Shown piece after piece: positions 24,860 to 33,894 of a stretch of DNA of 50,167 bases. A program made the position numbers and the translations under genes. The stretch comes from Bacillota bacterium (lineage in GTDB: Bacteria > Eremiobacterota > SpSt-956 > JAKJGF01): NCBI GenBank assembly GCA_029555925.1, contig JAKPQU010000021.1:1-50167 (forward strand), in the 5' to 3' direction. Under the pieces are notes generated by a model. It worked only from the letters and a program-made list of their open reading frames with translations. It was not told where the DNA came from and did no database searches. The first letter of the stretch is position 1. The number at the start of each line of letters is the position of its first letter.

Positions 24860-26626
24860 TCACTGCTCACGCGTATATGGCGACAGGTCATTTGTTCCGT
24901 AATGGTCTTTATAGAGCAACTGATGTATACGGGAAACATTTGCCATAACAGGTCCATGTCTGTGTTCCGTCAGTATTTTCATATAAATTTCACGGGATAA
25001 TTTTCTTGCTTCTTCCGGTGAAAGACCTGATTTTACACTATAATCATAAACAAAGGACAGGTCATTTCCTTCTACATTTTTCACCTCTGATAGATAATAT
25101 TTTTCCGGATATTTCACGATATCGGTATATTCCTCAAGTCCGAACACCGCATTCAGAGTAACAGAATGAATTATATCCTGATTTTTTATGATAAAATCTG
25201 CCGTACTCATTGCTTCATCTTTTGTTTCGGAAGGAAAACCTGTAAAGAACCAGGCATAATTCCATATACCTGCATCAGAAGAAGCTCTGAGAACCTGTTC
25301 GAAAACTTCAGGCCTGTGCCCCTTGCACATAAGTTCCAGAACCCTTGGTACGGAAGACTCCAGTCCGAAAGCAAGACTCCTGCAACCTGCTTTATAAAGT
25401 AATTCTGCAAGTTCTTTATCGAAACTTTTCTCTACCCTTGCATAGGCTTCCCATACAACATTGAGATTACGATCTAAAATTCCTTTTGCAAGTTCTCTCA
25501 GCCTCACAGGAGGTACTGCTTCATCACAGAAAGAAAAATATTTAATGCCCTCCCTGTTAAGTAACTCCATATCATCTATGACAAGAGACATATTCCTGGG
25601 ACGGTATTTACCGCGATAGGTGTATCTGTGCTGGCAAAAAGCACATTTATTCCAGTAACATCCTCTTGCAGACATAATGGAGCCTATCTTAAAAGGAGAA
25701 AGATATTTTTCAAAGGGAAGTCCTGAAAAATCCGGAGAAGGAATTGAATTGACATCAGGTTCTCTGTAGTGTTCATTGAAAATCTGTGTGCCATTTTTAT
25801 CTTTATATATAATACTCGGGACTTCTTTAAAATCCCTGCCTCCCTCTATGGCTCTGAGCAGTTCAACCAGCGGTATTTCACCTTCATATAAAATAGCTGA
25901 ATCGAAAAATTCAAAGAGAGGTGATGAAGGCATCAATCTCGGCCCTATTCTCGTAATAACATTCCCACCAAGACAGACATGGGCAGATGGAATATGTTCC
26001 TTTATAAGTTTTGCAAGAGTCATTCCCGGGATCATCTGAGAAAAAGCAGATATGGATATACCGTAAAAATCGGAAGGATTTTCCTTCAATGATGGAAGAG
26101 TAACATTTCGTAAAAACTCTGCATAAATATTATGTTCCATATTATTTAAAGCATCCATTATGCCCTGTGTGGAATAAGAAGAATATTCCTCCATAAGGGT
26201 ATAAAAATCTACTATGGCAGGATAACTGGAATGGCCAAAGGAAAGATATACGTCAAGGAGGACAAGGGAAGCAACCTTATATAAGTTGAAATCGAAAAAT
26301 TTTGAAGCATCTCTCATAATATCCTTTGAAATCCTTGACTGACGGGTAACATCATAGCCATGTTCACATAAAGAAAGGCATTCTAATTCCATTTCTTCTT
26401 TTTCACTTCTATTTTCTATGGTTTTCAGCAATTTCACTCTTTCTCTGATTTTTTTATAGATATTTTTAACAGAGAAGGTGCTTGTAAAATAATCCATAGC
26501 TTCTATATTTACATCCCTCTGGGTTACATGATAACCTTCCTTTCTTAAGAAACCTGTAAGGGTAGGGAGGCTTAAATAAGGCTGAAAGGGTGCCCAGTGA
26601 GGAGGAAAAATCAATGTAACATCCAT
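24860..26626 (-). CDS. B12-binding radical SAM protein with long N-terminal insert
   Basis: 588 residues. The opening MDVTLIFPPHWAPFQPYLSL and CLGGNVITRIG are the parts of a cobalamin-type domain, separated by an unusual helical insert of some 150 residues (about 45-180). Radical SAM cysteines are 323, 328 and 331 in RGCYWNKCAFC, so the first spacing is C-x4-C and not C-x3-C, as in some related B12 radical SAM enzymes. The gene overlaps the previous one by a TAATG junction and its ribosome binding site is inside that gene, so both are made together. The stop is a TGA in a heptad. Substrate unknown. Confidence 0.87.
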   Translation of the reverse strand: MDVTLIFPPHWAPFQPYLSLPTLTGFLRKEGYHVTQRDVNIEAMDYFTSTFSVKNIYKKIRERVKLLKTIENRSEKEEMELECLSLCEHGYDVTRQSRISKDIMRDASKFFDFNLYKVASLVLLDVYLSFGHSSYPAIVDFYTLMEEYSSYSTQGIMDALNNMEHNIYAEFLRNVTLPSLKENPSDFYGISISAFSQMIPGMTLAKLIKEHIPSAHVCLGGNVITRIGPRLMPSSPLFEFFDSAILYEGEIPLVELLRAIEGGRDFKEVPSIIYKDKNGTQIFNEHYREPDVNSIPSPDFSGLPFEKYLSPFKIGSIMSARGCYWNKCAFCQHRYTYRGKYRPRNMSLVIDDMELLNREGIKYFSFCDEAVPPVRLRELAKGILDRNLNVVWEAYARVEKSFDKELAELLYKAGCRSLAFGLESSVPRVLELMCKGHRPEVFEQVLRASSDAGIWNYAWFFTGFPSETKDEAMSTADFIIKNQDIIHSVTLNAVFGLEEYTDIVKYPEKYYLSEVKNVEGNDLSFVYDYSVKSGLSPEEARKLSREIYMKILTEHRHGPVMANVSRIHQLLYKDHYGTNDLSPYTREQ

Positions 26627-27972
26627 TATAGTGACTCTCCTTTTCTCTGACAGAATATGTCTCCGTACACATCATGACTTTTATTTAAAAAATGCCGGTA
26701 AAGTTCAAGAAATTTCAGGCAATAATGTTTGAAGGTATCAAAGCTCATTGCTTCATTTAAATAAATATAACTATCAGGATTAAATTGTGTAAAAATAGAA
26801 TAATCTTCAAGGAGGGCCCAGTCCATATCATAACTTACAAGGCCGCGATTGAAAGCATAATCCCATAGTTCTGTCGAAGGGAAAGGAACGAGGGGACATA
26901 TTTCTATTTCTGTTATTTTCTGTTCATTTTTAAGAATAAATTCATAGGTTTTTCTGAGATCATGTTCCGTCTCTCCCGGAGTACCCAGGACAAAAGAACA
27001 GGTTGTATGTATACCATATTCCTTGCAAAAATCAAGGGTTCTCTGATTTATTTCTACTGTAGAATTACCTTTAAGCTTTTTTAATATATCAGGAGAGCCT
27101 GATTCCATACCTATGGCAATACCGGTAAATCCCATTCTTTTCAGCATATCCATCATGTCTCTGTCCATAAGTTCTGCCCTGCCGAAACAGCTGAACCCAT
27201 GTTCGGGACAGAGTTTTTCTTTTATGACAAAATCGGCAAGTTCTTTTATTCTATTTTTATCTGCAATAAAGAGATCATCGAAAAATTTTATATGAGGAGG
27301 AGAGATATGTTCCATAATGGATTTTATTTCTCCTGCTACATAGGAGGCAGAATGGGCGCGGAAACAATCCCAGAAGGTTGACGTAGAACAGAAGATACAC
27401 CTGTATGGACATCCCCGTGAGGAAATAGTATGGGTTATACCTAGCAAATCAATAAAATGACGTTCAGGCCATGGAATTGCATCAAGAGGCTTTATTAATG
27501 GTCTTTTTTCGGTAATGTGTATAATGCCATCGCTTCCTCTGTAAACAATACCTTTTATATCTTTCAATTTACTCTCTTCAAATTTTTTATATTTCGTGAA
27601 TAATTTAAGCAATTCCAGGATTGTTTCCTCTCCTTCCCCTATTACGCCGAGGGAACATGCTTTCGGCAGGTTATCAGGGAGGAGCGATATATGGACACCT
27701 CCTATAATTATAGGAACATCGGTAGATTTGCTCAGGGTTTCAATATGGTTGCAGGCAATAGAGAAATTCTCCGTTACAGACGATACACCTATTATATCAG
27801 GTTTCCATTCCAGGATATTATTTAAATCACTAGAAATAAAAGTCTCTGTCTGAGGAAGATATTTTTTCAGATAGGACTCTATATAAAAAAATCCGAGAGG
27901 AGGACACATTTTCTGAACGAAACTTTTTATGGGATTTTCTTCACTTGTAACTGATAATAATGCTAATTTCAA
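26626..27972 (-). CDS. B12-binding radical SAM protein
   Basis: 448 residues from TTG 27972 (AGAGGT eight bases upstream), giving the normal N-terminus LALLSVTSEENPIKSF. The frame runs on to 28038, but those 22 residues (ASRVTRHAL) are translated heptads. Cobalamin-type domain with PIIIGGVHISLLPDNL and GEGEETILELL, radical SAM cysteines 188, 192, 195 in RGCPYRCIFC and GMESGSPDILKKL. First gene of a two-gene operon with the 24860 gene. The shared habit of four minus-strand radical SAM genes in 10 kb suggests a common pathway, possibly a complex lipid or peptide product. Confidence 0.87.
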   Translation of the reverse strand: MKLALLSVTSEENPIKSFVQKMCPPLGFFYIESYLKKYLPQTETFISSDLNNILEWKPDIIGVSSVTENFSIACNHIETLSKSTDVPIIIGGVHISLLPDNLPKACSLGVIGEGEETILELLKLFTKYKKFEESKLKDIKGIVYRGSDGIIHITEKRPLIKPLDAIPWPERHFIDLLGITHTISSRGCPYRCIFCSTSTFWDCFRAHSASYVAGEIKSIMEHISPPHIKFFDDLFIADKNRIKELADFVIKEKLCPEHGFSCFGRAELMDRDMMDMLKRMGFTGIAIGMESGSPDILKKLKGNSTVEINQRTLDFCKEYGIHTTCSFVLGTPGETEHDLRKTYEFILKNEQKITEIEICPLVPFPSTELWDYAFNRGLVSYDMDWALLEDYSIFTQFNPDSYIYLNEAMSFDTFKHYCLKFLELYRHFLNKSHDVYGDIFCQRKGESL

Positions 27973-27991
27973 TGTAAATACCTCTTTTTTT

Positions 27992-28024
27992 CGTAACGCG
28001 TGACGCGTGACGCGTGACGCGTGG
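27992..28024. repeat. Heptad array GTAACGC/GTGACGC x4
   Basis: CGTAACG then GTGACGC repeats upstream of the TTG start of the radical SAM gene. It produces the spurious N-terminal extension of that frame. More units lie at 28132-28190 in the same 274-base spacer. Confidence 0.85.
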
Positions 28025-28197
28025 TTATTGCAGTTCATCCTTCACCGCGACACATTCATCCGAACAATATTATCACAGTACATCTCAGAAATCAAATATA
28101 GTTAATTTCACAACTATCAATAAATAATGACCTCGTAATGCGTAAAGCGTAATCCGTGATGTGCAGATAAACCCCGTCATACGTCACGACAAACTAA

Positions 28198-28227
28198 AAG
28201 AGGGATAGACCTTCGCCTATCCCTCTT
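28198..28227 (-). terminator. Rho-independent terminator
   Basis: AAGAGGGATAG, 8-base loop, CTATCCCTCTT, followed on the minus strand by a T-rich tract. Ends the 28247 gene. Confidence 0.88.
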
Positions 28228-28246
28228 AATATTGAAAAAATTATTT

Positions 28247-28999
28247 TTAGCCGTAGAACGTTTTGGATATGCTTTCTGCTATAGAGAAATTGGTAGCAGC
28301 TCTCTTATTTCTCATATCTGCCCATGTTTTATTCATATATTCAAAGAAATCCATCTGTTTTTTGAGTCTGTCCATTTCAGCCTTTGCACGCATTTCTTCT
28401 ATACTGTATAAAGCATCTCTTACTGCTATTCTTTCACTTTCCTCATGTTTGAGCAGGGTTAATTCCACATCTCTTCTGGCTTTATCCTTTTCCAGTATCT
28501 GTTTGAACTGATCGGGAGTAATTTTTCCTGCATCTACAAGCTGAAGCAATGTAGAGGCAGCGCTGGGAGATACTTTAGAATATTCCTGGAAATCAGGATT
28601 ACCCATTGCAGCAACTACATTCGGATTATTCATATTTATATTCTTCGGCGGTTGAAATGTCTGCTGGGCAGCAAAAGGATTAACTGTAGCACCTTCAACA
28701 GCGGCTTCGGCACTTTTACCGTCAAGTCCGGCCAGCTGACTGCTTATCTGATCGTTTCCGTCATAGACTTTTCCGTCAGTGCCAAGTATACTCTGTTTAT
28801 TCGGATTATAAGGTTTCCCATCAGGGCCCAGTATCTGAAATTGCCCTTTATTAAGCTCAGAGCCGGAACCAAGGCTTACCTGATCATTTTGTTCTGTATT
28901 AAGTTCTGCTTCACTTTTTCTGGCCTGTCTATCAAAACCAACTGTCCTCGCATTCAATTCAGCTTTCTGCTGGAACTGATTTATTCCTGTTGGTATCAT
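28247..28999 (-). CDS. Unknown soluble protein, candidate secretion-system substrate
   Basis: 250 residues, no signal peptide or membrane helix. The first 125 residues are polar and Gln/Asn/Gly-rich with a repeated GPDGKPYNPNKQSILG / GTDGKVYDGNDQ motif; the rest is alpha-helical (PSAASTLLQLVDAGKITPDQFKQIL, then a basic coiled coil). A disordered polar N-terminus before a helical body is typical of type III substrates, but this is weak evidence. Stronger is the promoter: it has the same TTAACA-N5-TTAACA-N31--10 layout as the predicted deamidase effector 12.9 kb away. Ribosome binding site AGAGGAGGAAG. Confidence 0.75.
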   Translation of the reverse strand: MIPTGINQFQQKAELNARTVGFDRQARKSEAELNTEQNDQVSLGSGSELNKGQFQILGPDGKPYNPNKQSILGTDGKVYDGNDQISSQLAGLDGKSAEAAVEGATVNPFAAQQTFQPPKNINMNNPNVVAAMGNPDFQEYSKVSPSAASTLLQLVDAGKITPDQFKQILEKDKARRDVELTLLKHEESERIAVRDALYSIEEMRAKAEMDRLKKQMDFFEYMNKTWADMRNKRAATNFSIAESISKTFYG

Positions 29000-29047
29000 G
29001 TTTCTTCCTCCTCTTAATGAGAGATTAAATATTATCTATTATGTATA

Positions 29048-29101
29048 AGTATAACATAAATAATATTTTTAAAAAGAGTATCTTTGTTAAAATTTTGTTA
29101 A
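29048..29101 (-). promoter_or_regulatory. Promoter with paired TTAACA boxes (28999 gene)
   Basis: On the minus strand TTAACA (29101-29096), 5 bases, TTAACA (29090-29085), 31 bases, TATACT as -10 (29053-29048); no good -35. Two TTAACA direct repeats with an 11-base period resemble binding sites of PhoB/PhoP-family response regulators. Confidence 0.65.
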
Positions 29102-29143
29102 CTTTTTAACTTTTTCCTTATGATATTACATAAACTCAAGAGG

Positions 29144-29467
29144 TTAAGCTTCTGCATTCAGTCCGGATGGTTTTTCTCCTTCTTCAGACTCTTTTTGAAA
29201 GACAGAATAATCGGATCTCTTTACTTCTATACCTGCCTGCTTTAAATCGTAATATATTTTTTCATTATTTTCAAACATTGTGAGCATGACACCATCTCTT
29301 ACAGCGGTGATAACCACTTCAAAAACCTCAAGAAGTAATCTTGTAATATCCTCTTCTTCCCAGTTAATTTTTTCTTTGCTATAATTCCATACTTCCAGAT
29401 ACATGCGATTAAAAATTGTCATCATTTCTTCTGGAGTTAAACCGATATGAACATCCAAACCTTCCAT
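29144..29467 (-). CDS. Unknown small acidic protein
   Basis: 107 residues, acidic, mostly helical, with the N-terminal motif LTPEEMMTIFNRMYLEVWNYSKEKI. No family recognised. It has the size and charge of a secretion chaperone, which would fit its place beside a candidate substrate and the export locus, but that is inference. No ribosome binding site is seen; instead a 9-base inverted repeat ends 4 bases before the ATG. Confidence 0.7.
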   Translation of the reverse strand: MEGLDVHIGLTPEEMMTIFNRMYLEVWNYSKEKINWEEEDITRLLLEVFEVVITAVRDGVMLTMFENNEKIYYDLKQAGIEVKRSDYSVFQKESEEGEKPSGLNAEA

Positions 29468-29471
29468 TATA

Positions 29472-29505
29472 ATCTGGTCTGAAAACTTTCTTTCTAAGAC
29501 CAGAT
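29472..29505 (-). promoter_or_regulatory. Leader hairpin next to a start codon
   Basis: ATCTGGTCT and AGACCAGAT, perfect 9-base arms with a 16-base loop, immediately before ATG 29467. It could hide the start codon or bind a repressor. Confidence 0.6.
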
Positions 29506-29559
29506 ATTCACCTGCCTTTCATTAATGATATAACAGACTTCATCATAGTTGCTGTCGTT

Positions 29560-29583
29560 AAAAAAATCAACCTGTTATCAGGT
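29560..29583 (-). terminator. Rho-independent terminator
   Basis: On the minus strand ACCTG, ATAA, CAGGT followed by TGATTTTTTT. Ends the 29605 gene. Confidence 0.8.
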
Positions 29584-29604
29584 ATAATAATTCTATTAAA
29601 CTTC

Positions 29605-30120
29605 TTATGCTTCTCCAATAACTCCGCCCTTTGTCTCTACAGATTCAAGTACTACCCTTAACATATCTTCCGTTTCATCCAGAAGATAAGATGTTTCCTT
29701 TAAAATATCAAAAGAATTTAAAATTAAATCAATACTTTCTTTTTCTTCTATAAATTCAATATAATTATCTATTGCAGAAAGGCATTTTGTCATAACCTTT
29801 ACCATATTTTCATCAATAGGCCTGGTAATACTTGCTACATTTTCCGGAAGTTCTTCATCATAAACTTTTTTCTGCTCTTCTATCATTTCAATATCTTTAT
29901 TTAAGAGTTCCTGATATTGATTATATAAATCATCTTTTTCATCTTCTTCCAGGTCAGCTTTTTCATAAAGTTCCTTCAATCTTTCTCCTACTCTGGTCAG
30001 ATGTTGTATTATTCCTATTCTTTTTATTTCATTTTCACGTGATTCCGTCATATGTCCGGAAGGTTCTGCTTTCTTTTTTGATATTTCTTCAGCTTGAGAG
30101 TTTATTTCCTTAGATGACAC
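29605..30120 (-). CDS. Unknown acidic helical protein
   Basis: 171 residues from GTG 30120 with AAGGAGAGG upstream. Acidic, entirely helical by composition, with a polar N-terminal 25 residues, a charged coiled coil (ERLKELYEKADLEEDEKDDLYNQYQELLNKD) and a C-terminal helical pair. No signal peptide. No family recognised. Its size, charge and place between the export genes and the 28247 protein would suit a secretion chaperone or a regulator, but no motif proves it. A small stem GGATAA/TTATCC lies in its leader. Confidence 0.72.
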   Translation of the reverse strand: MSSKEINSQAEEISKKKAEPSGHMTESRENEIKRIGIIQHLTRVGERLKELYEKADLEEDEKDDLYNQYQELLNKDIEMIEEQKKVYDEELPENVASITRPIDENMVKVMTKCLSAIDNYIEFIEEKESIDLILNSFDILKETSYLLDETEDMLRVVLESVETKGGVIGEA

Positions 30121-30225
30121 AACTTGCCCTCTCCTTTCCCGGATAAAATTATCCCCTTTAAGATAATAATAGTGTTCTATAAAATACTAAAAAGTCCTTC
30201 CCTGCAGCTAAAAAAGTTGTATAAT

Positions 30226-30256
30226 GAGTGAAGAGTGAAGAGTGAAGAGTGAAGAG
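30226..30256. repeat. Heptad array AGTGAAG x4
   Basis: Four perfect AGTGAAG units, followed at 30273-30299 by the inverse type (CACTCTTCACTATTTACC), in the divergent spacer between two unknown genes. Confidence 0.87.
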
Positions 30257-30311
30257 AATAGGAAATCAATTACTTTTCACTCTTCACTATTTACCACTTT
30301 AAATAAAAAAC

Positions 30312-30340
30312 TTGCCTCATATATAGAAATGTAATATAAT
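30312..30340 (+). promoter_or_regulatory. Sigma-70-like promoter
   Basis: TTGCCT (30312-30317), 17 bases, TATAAT (30335-30340), about 55 bases before the start codon of the acidic protein gene. Confidence 0.7.
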
Positions 30341-30398
30341 GTAACATATATTTTACAATGAGTTTATTAAAATATCCTCAGAGAGCAGGAGGAGAATT

Positions 30399-31280
30399 AT
30401 GTTACAGGATTTAGTGGAAGAAATTTTAAACGAAGTACTCGGAGAAGATGAAAAAAAAGATAAAGAAGCAGTTAAAGAAGCAGTTAAAGAAGCAGTAGAA
30501 GAAATATACGGAGAAGATGAATTTACAGAAGATGAAATATATAACAGTGTTGACGAATATTTTAAAAAACTGGAAAACAGCACATTAGAAGAAAAGAAAC
30601 AGGAATTTACTTCAGGGAATAAAAATGGTACAGGCATTAAAGTAGTCATGTCCGAACTGGAAGAAGAACTTGATGATATTATATCTGATGAAGAAATAGA
30701 GAATATTTTAACACCTGATACCTATGTAGAAGAAAACTGGGAAAACGAAGATGTTAATTTTGAACTGGATGATGAAATAGATATTATAGAACTCTCGGAT
30801 AAGACCCTGGAAAAAAGAGAAACTGTTCTGATTGAAGCGGAAGAAGAACAGGAAGAAGAACAGGAAGAAGAACTTCATGAGGAACAATCAGGAAATAAAG
30901 ACGGAACTGTTCAGAACGGGCGAAGCTTTTATCAGTATATATCATTATTAAGAGAAAATATGTTATCTCTCTGGGAAGAAGACAGAGAAGACATGAAAGA
31001 ACAGTTTAATAAAAATAAAATCGTTCTGGAAGAAATAGTGAATACGATAAAAACTGATGAGACAGCACATAAACAAATCGCTTCAGAAATACAGGATAGA
31101 GAAATAAAATCTTTAAATCAGGATTTTTTGAAAATGTTGAATTTCTTCCGGAACAGTGTAGAAGAAATTATTAAATTTATGGATACGGAAGATCCTACCT
31201 ATTCCTTTTCCAGTAAGAAAAATGCTGTTTCAGGTAATGAATTGATGCTTTCCATAGGAGAAAAACTTAAACATATATAG
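30399..31280 (+). CDS. Unknown strongly acidic protein
   Basis: 293 residues, very rich in Glu and Asp. N-terminal helix with three tandem KEAVKEA-type repeats, an acidic low-complexity stretch (EAEEEQEEEQEEELHEE, about 146-162) and a helical C-terminal third without charge bias. No signal peptide or membrane helix. Good AGGAGGAGA ribosome binding site and a clear promoter. It is the only plus-strand gene inside the secretion region and faces flhA tail to tail. No family recognised; a secreted substrate or a scaffold are both possible. Confidence 0.78.
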   Translation: MLQDLVEEILNEVLGEDEKKDKEAVKEAVKEAVEEIYGEDEFTEDEIYNSVDEYFKKLENSTLEEKKQEFTSGNKNGTGIKVVMSELEEELDDIISDEEIENILTPDTYVEENWENEDVNFELDDEIDIIELSDKTLEKRETVLIEAEEEQEEEQEEELHEEQSGNKDGTVQNGRSFYQYISLLRENMLSLWEEDREDMKEQFNKNKIVLEEIVNTIKTDETAHKQIASEIQDREIKSLNQDFLKMLNFFRNSVEEIIKFMDTEDPTYSFSSKKNAVSGNELMLSIGEKLKHI

Positions 31281-31290
31281 AGACGCTTTA

Positions 31291-31483
31291 GTCAATGACC
31301 CCGCCTGCAAGAAGACAAAGTTTCCCGGCACGATTATTCTATAAAACATATCTACACATATAACCTATCCCGCAAATAATGTCACAAGTCCTGCAAGGAG
31401 ACAAAGTTTCCCGCCACGATTCTATAAAACATATCTAATATAACCTAACCCATAGGTAATGTAACAAGTCCTACAGAATTTAC
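31291..31483. repeat. 80-bp tandem duplication of the flhA 3' end
   Basis: Two consecutive units (31291-31371 and 31372-31451) share CTGCAAG(A/G)AGACAAAGTTTC and CTATAAAACATATCTA. The unit junction GTCACAAGTCCTGCA matches the real flhA end GTAACAAGTCCTACA; on the minus strand the extra copy would still read AGLVTLFAG-stop beside the genuine VGLVTLPMG-stop. Confidence 0.8.
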
Positions 31484-33619
31484 ATTTACCTTCGGAGCTA
31501 TTTCATTGTAAGAAAGAACCACTAAATTCGGGAAAGGTCTTTCCGTAAGTCTCCTCAAATAGAGTCTCACCTGTGGTGAACATAGTACTATAGGCTGCAT
31601 ACCTTTATCCATGAGAGACTGTATCTGTTCTCCGAGAGCAGTAAGTATTACCTGTCCCGTATTCGGGTCAAGTGTGAGGAATGAACCAAATTCAGTACGC
31701 TGTACTGCTCCTGCTATAATATTTTCGAGTTCCGGATCGAGTGTTATGACGGTTACAGTACCTTCATTGTTCTGATATTCTCTGCATATAACACGGCACA
31801 TAGACTGACGGACATATTCTGTTAACATATCAGTATCTTTCGTAATATGGGCATAATCTCCAAGAGTTTCCAGAACTGTTACAAGATCCCTTATGGATAT
31901 CTTTTCTTTAACAAGATTTTGAAGAACCTTTTGAATTTCACCCAGTGTAAAGAGATCCGGATAAACCTCTTTTACGACTGCAGGATGGCTCTTTTTAACT
32001 GTTTCCAAAAGAGCTGCCACTTCCTGACGTCCCAGGAGTTCACCTCCATGGGTGCGTATGACTTCTGTAATCTGTGTTGCCATAACACTGACAGGATCGA
32101 AGATCATACATCCCACACGTTCTGCTTCACCGCGCTGGTCTGCCGTAATCCATACTGCAGGCATACCATAGGTAGGATCGAAACATCTCGGGCCTTTAAG
32201 AGATTTCAAATGGTTTTCAGGGCCTATGGCAAGAAATTTGTTTATTATAACTTCTCCTGCAGCTACTTCTATATCCTTGATTTTTACCACATAACCGTTT
32301 GGTTTCAACTGCAAATTATCTCTGAAACGAACTCCGGGAACTACAATACCCATTTCAAGAGCTATATGTCTTCTTATAGAAGTAACACGGTCAAGCAGTT
32401 TTGCACCCTGGTTGGGGTCTACAAGTGCCAGAAGACCGCGTCCAACTTCAAGTGAAATAGGATCAACCGCCATTAATTGTACAACATTCTCAGGTTTTTT
32501 CTTGACTTCTTCTTCCTCTGCCTTTGTCTCTGCTATCTGCTGTTCTGCCGCCTGTTCGGGAGTGGCAGGCGCACCGCCTGCTGCTGCATCAGGAGTACTT
32601 ATATCAATTTCTCCCTGATGTTTGCTCAGAATCCAGCCTACTATAATAGCTGCCGCACCTAACAGCAAAAAAGGTATAGGTGGTAAAGGAAGAATGCCTG
32701 TAATACCCAGTATAAAGAATACCAGCATAAATCCGCCTGCTACAAGGAGAGCTTTAGGCTGGGCGGTAACCTGTTTGAATACATCTGCACCAAGGTTAGC
32801 ATCTGATGCGGCACGGGATACAACCATACCCATAGCAGTCGACATAAGGAAAGCAGGTAATGTAGTAATAAGACCGTTTCCTACGGAAAGTGTTGCATAC
32901 TGAACAAGAGCTTCACCTGCTGTCATACCCTGCCTCAGAACACCCATAAGAATACCGCCTATAATGGCAATAACAATAATAATAACAGAAGCTATGGCAT
33001 CTCCTTTAACAAACTTACCTGCACCGTCCATAGCACCGTAAAAATCTGCTTCTCTGGATACGGCATTACGTCGTGTCTTTGCCGTATCAGGATCAATAAG
33101 ACCTGCATTTAAATCTGCATCTATAGCCATCTGTTTACCGGGCATAGCGTCCAGGGTAAAACGGGCACCGACCTGTGCAATACGTTCTGCACCGCTTGTT
33201 ATAACCATAAAATTTACTACAATAATGACTATAAATATTATAAGACCTACAATGAGGTCACCACCCATAGCAACTTCACCGAAGGCAACAACAACATGTC
33301 CCACTCCTGCAGCTCCTCTGTGTCCTTCAAGGAGTATAAGACGAAGAGTGGAAATATCAAGAGAGACTCTGAAAAGAGTTGCCACAAGAAGTAAGGTAGG
33401 GAAAACTGCAAACTGGAGAGGTTCTCTTATGAATATGGAGATCATAAGAGTTACGATTGACATAGATATATTTACGACAAGAAGAACATCCAGAAAAAAG
33501 GGTGGTATTTTGATTATAATAAGAGCTATAATCATAATCAAAAGAACAGCTGTGACAAGGTCTGAAGACCTTCCAACCTTCTGAATGATTCCTATAGCAC
33601 CACCGCCGCCACCGGGCAT
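31445..33619 (-). CDS. flhA: FlhA/SctV export gate protein
   Basis: 724 residues from ATG 33619 (AAAGGAGGG upstream; the longer frame to 33670 is repeat DNA). The large inner-membrane ring subunit that receives substrates and uses the proton gradient. Eight or so N-terminal membrane helices, the family signature FPTLLLVATLFRVSLDISTLRLIL near 80 and MPGKQMAIDADLNAGLI near 165, an Ala/Glu-rich linker (about 355-390), then the cytoplasmic domain ending LRRLTERPFPNLVVLSYNEI. Last gene of the export run, separated from flhB by 275 bases. Confidence 0.95.
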   Translation of the reverse strand: MPGGGGGAIGIIQKVGRSSDLVTAVLLIMIIALIIIKIPPFFLDVLLVVNISMSIVTLMISIFIREPLQFAVFPTLLLVATLFRVSLDISTLRLILLEGHRGAAGVGHVVVAFGEVAMGGDLIVGLIIFIVIIVVNFMVITSGAERIAQVGARFTLDAMPGKQMAIDADLNAGLIDPDTAKTRRNAVSREADFYGAMDGAGKFVKGDAIASVIIIVIAIIGGILMGVLRQGMTAGEALVQYATLSVGNGLITTLPAFLMSTAMGMVVSRAASDANLGADVFKQVTAQPKALLVAGGFMLVFFILGITGILPLPPIPFLLLGAAAIIVGWILSKHQGEIDISTPDAAAGGAPATPEQAAEQQIAETKAEEEEVKKKPENVVQLMAVDPISLEVGRGLLALVDPNQGAKLLDRVTSIRRHIALEMGIVVPGVRFRDNLQLKPNGYVVKIKDIEVAAGEVIINKFLAIGPENHLKSLKGPRCFDPTYGMPAVWITADQRGEAERVGCMIFDPVSVMATQITEVIRTHGGELLGRQEVAALLETVKKSHPAVVKEVYPDLFTLGEIQKVLQNLVKEKISIRDLVTVLETLGDYAHITKDTDMLTEYVRQSMCRVICREYQNNEGTVTVITLDPELENIIAGAVQRTEFGSFLTLDPNTGQVILTALGEQIQSLMDKGMQPIVLCSPQVRLYLRRLTERPFPNLVVLSYNEIAPKVNVNSVGLVTLPMG

Positions 33620-33776
33620 AAGATTCCCTCCTTTATTATCGTGAAGCGCCACGCGTAATACGTCACGCAAGAGTTATCTATCATACATTCCATATCTAAT
33701 ATCAAGGGCTTGTTCAAAAATATCCCTGTTAATAGTCCACCGGGTTAACATTTGTTTAAATCAGATTTCAGGTTAT

Positions 33777-33810
33777 GGGTGCCGGGTTTTAATATTCTAA
33801 ACCAGCACCC
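33777..33810. repeat. Hairpin between flhA and flhB
   Basis: GGGTGC and GCACCC with inner GGTTT/AAACC around a short loop, in a 275-base spacer inside the export operon. Heptad-like units (GGGTGTC, AGGCGTT, GGGTGCT on the minus strand) continue it to 33825, and a GTGAAGC/GTAATAC array lies at 33640-33668. Confidence 0.6.
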
Positions 33811-33894
33811 AACGCCTGACACCCAAAAAGAGATTATTTCTTTTACAATCCCTGAATACAGCAAGTTTACACAGAACATCTAATAGAGTCAGTG

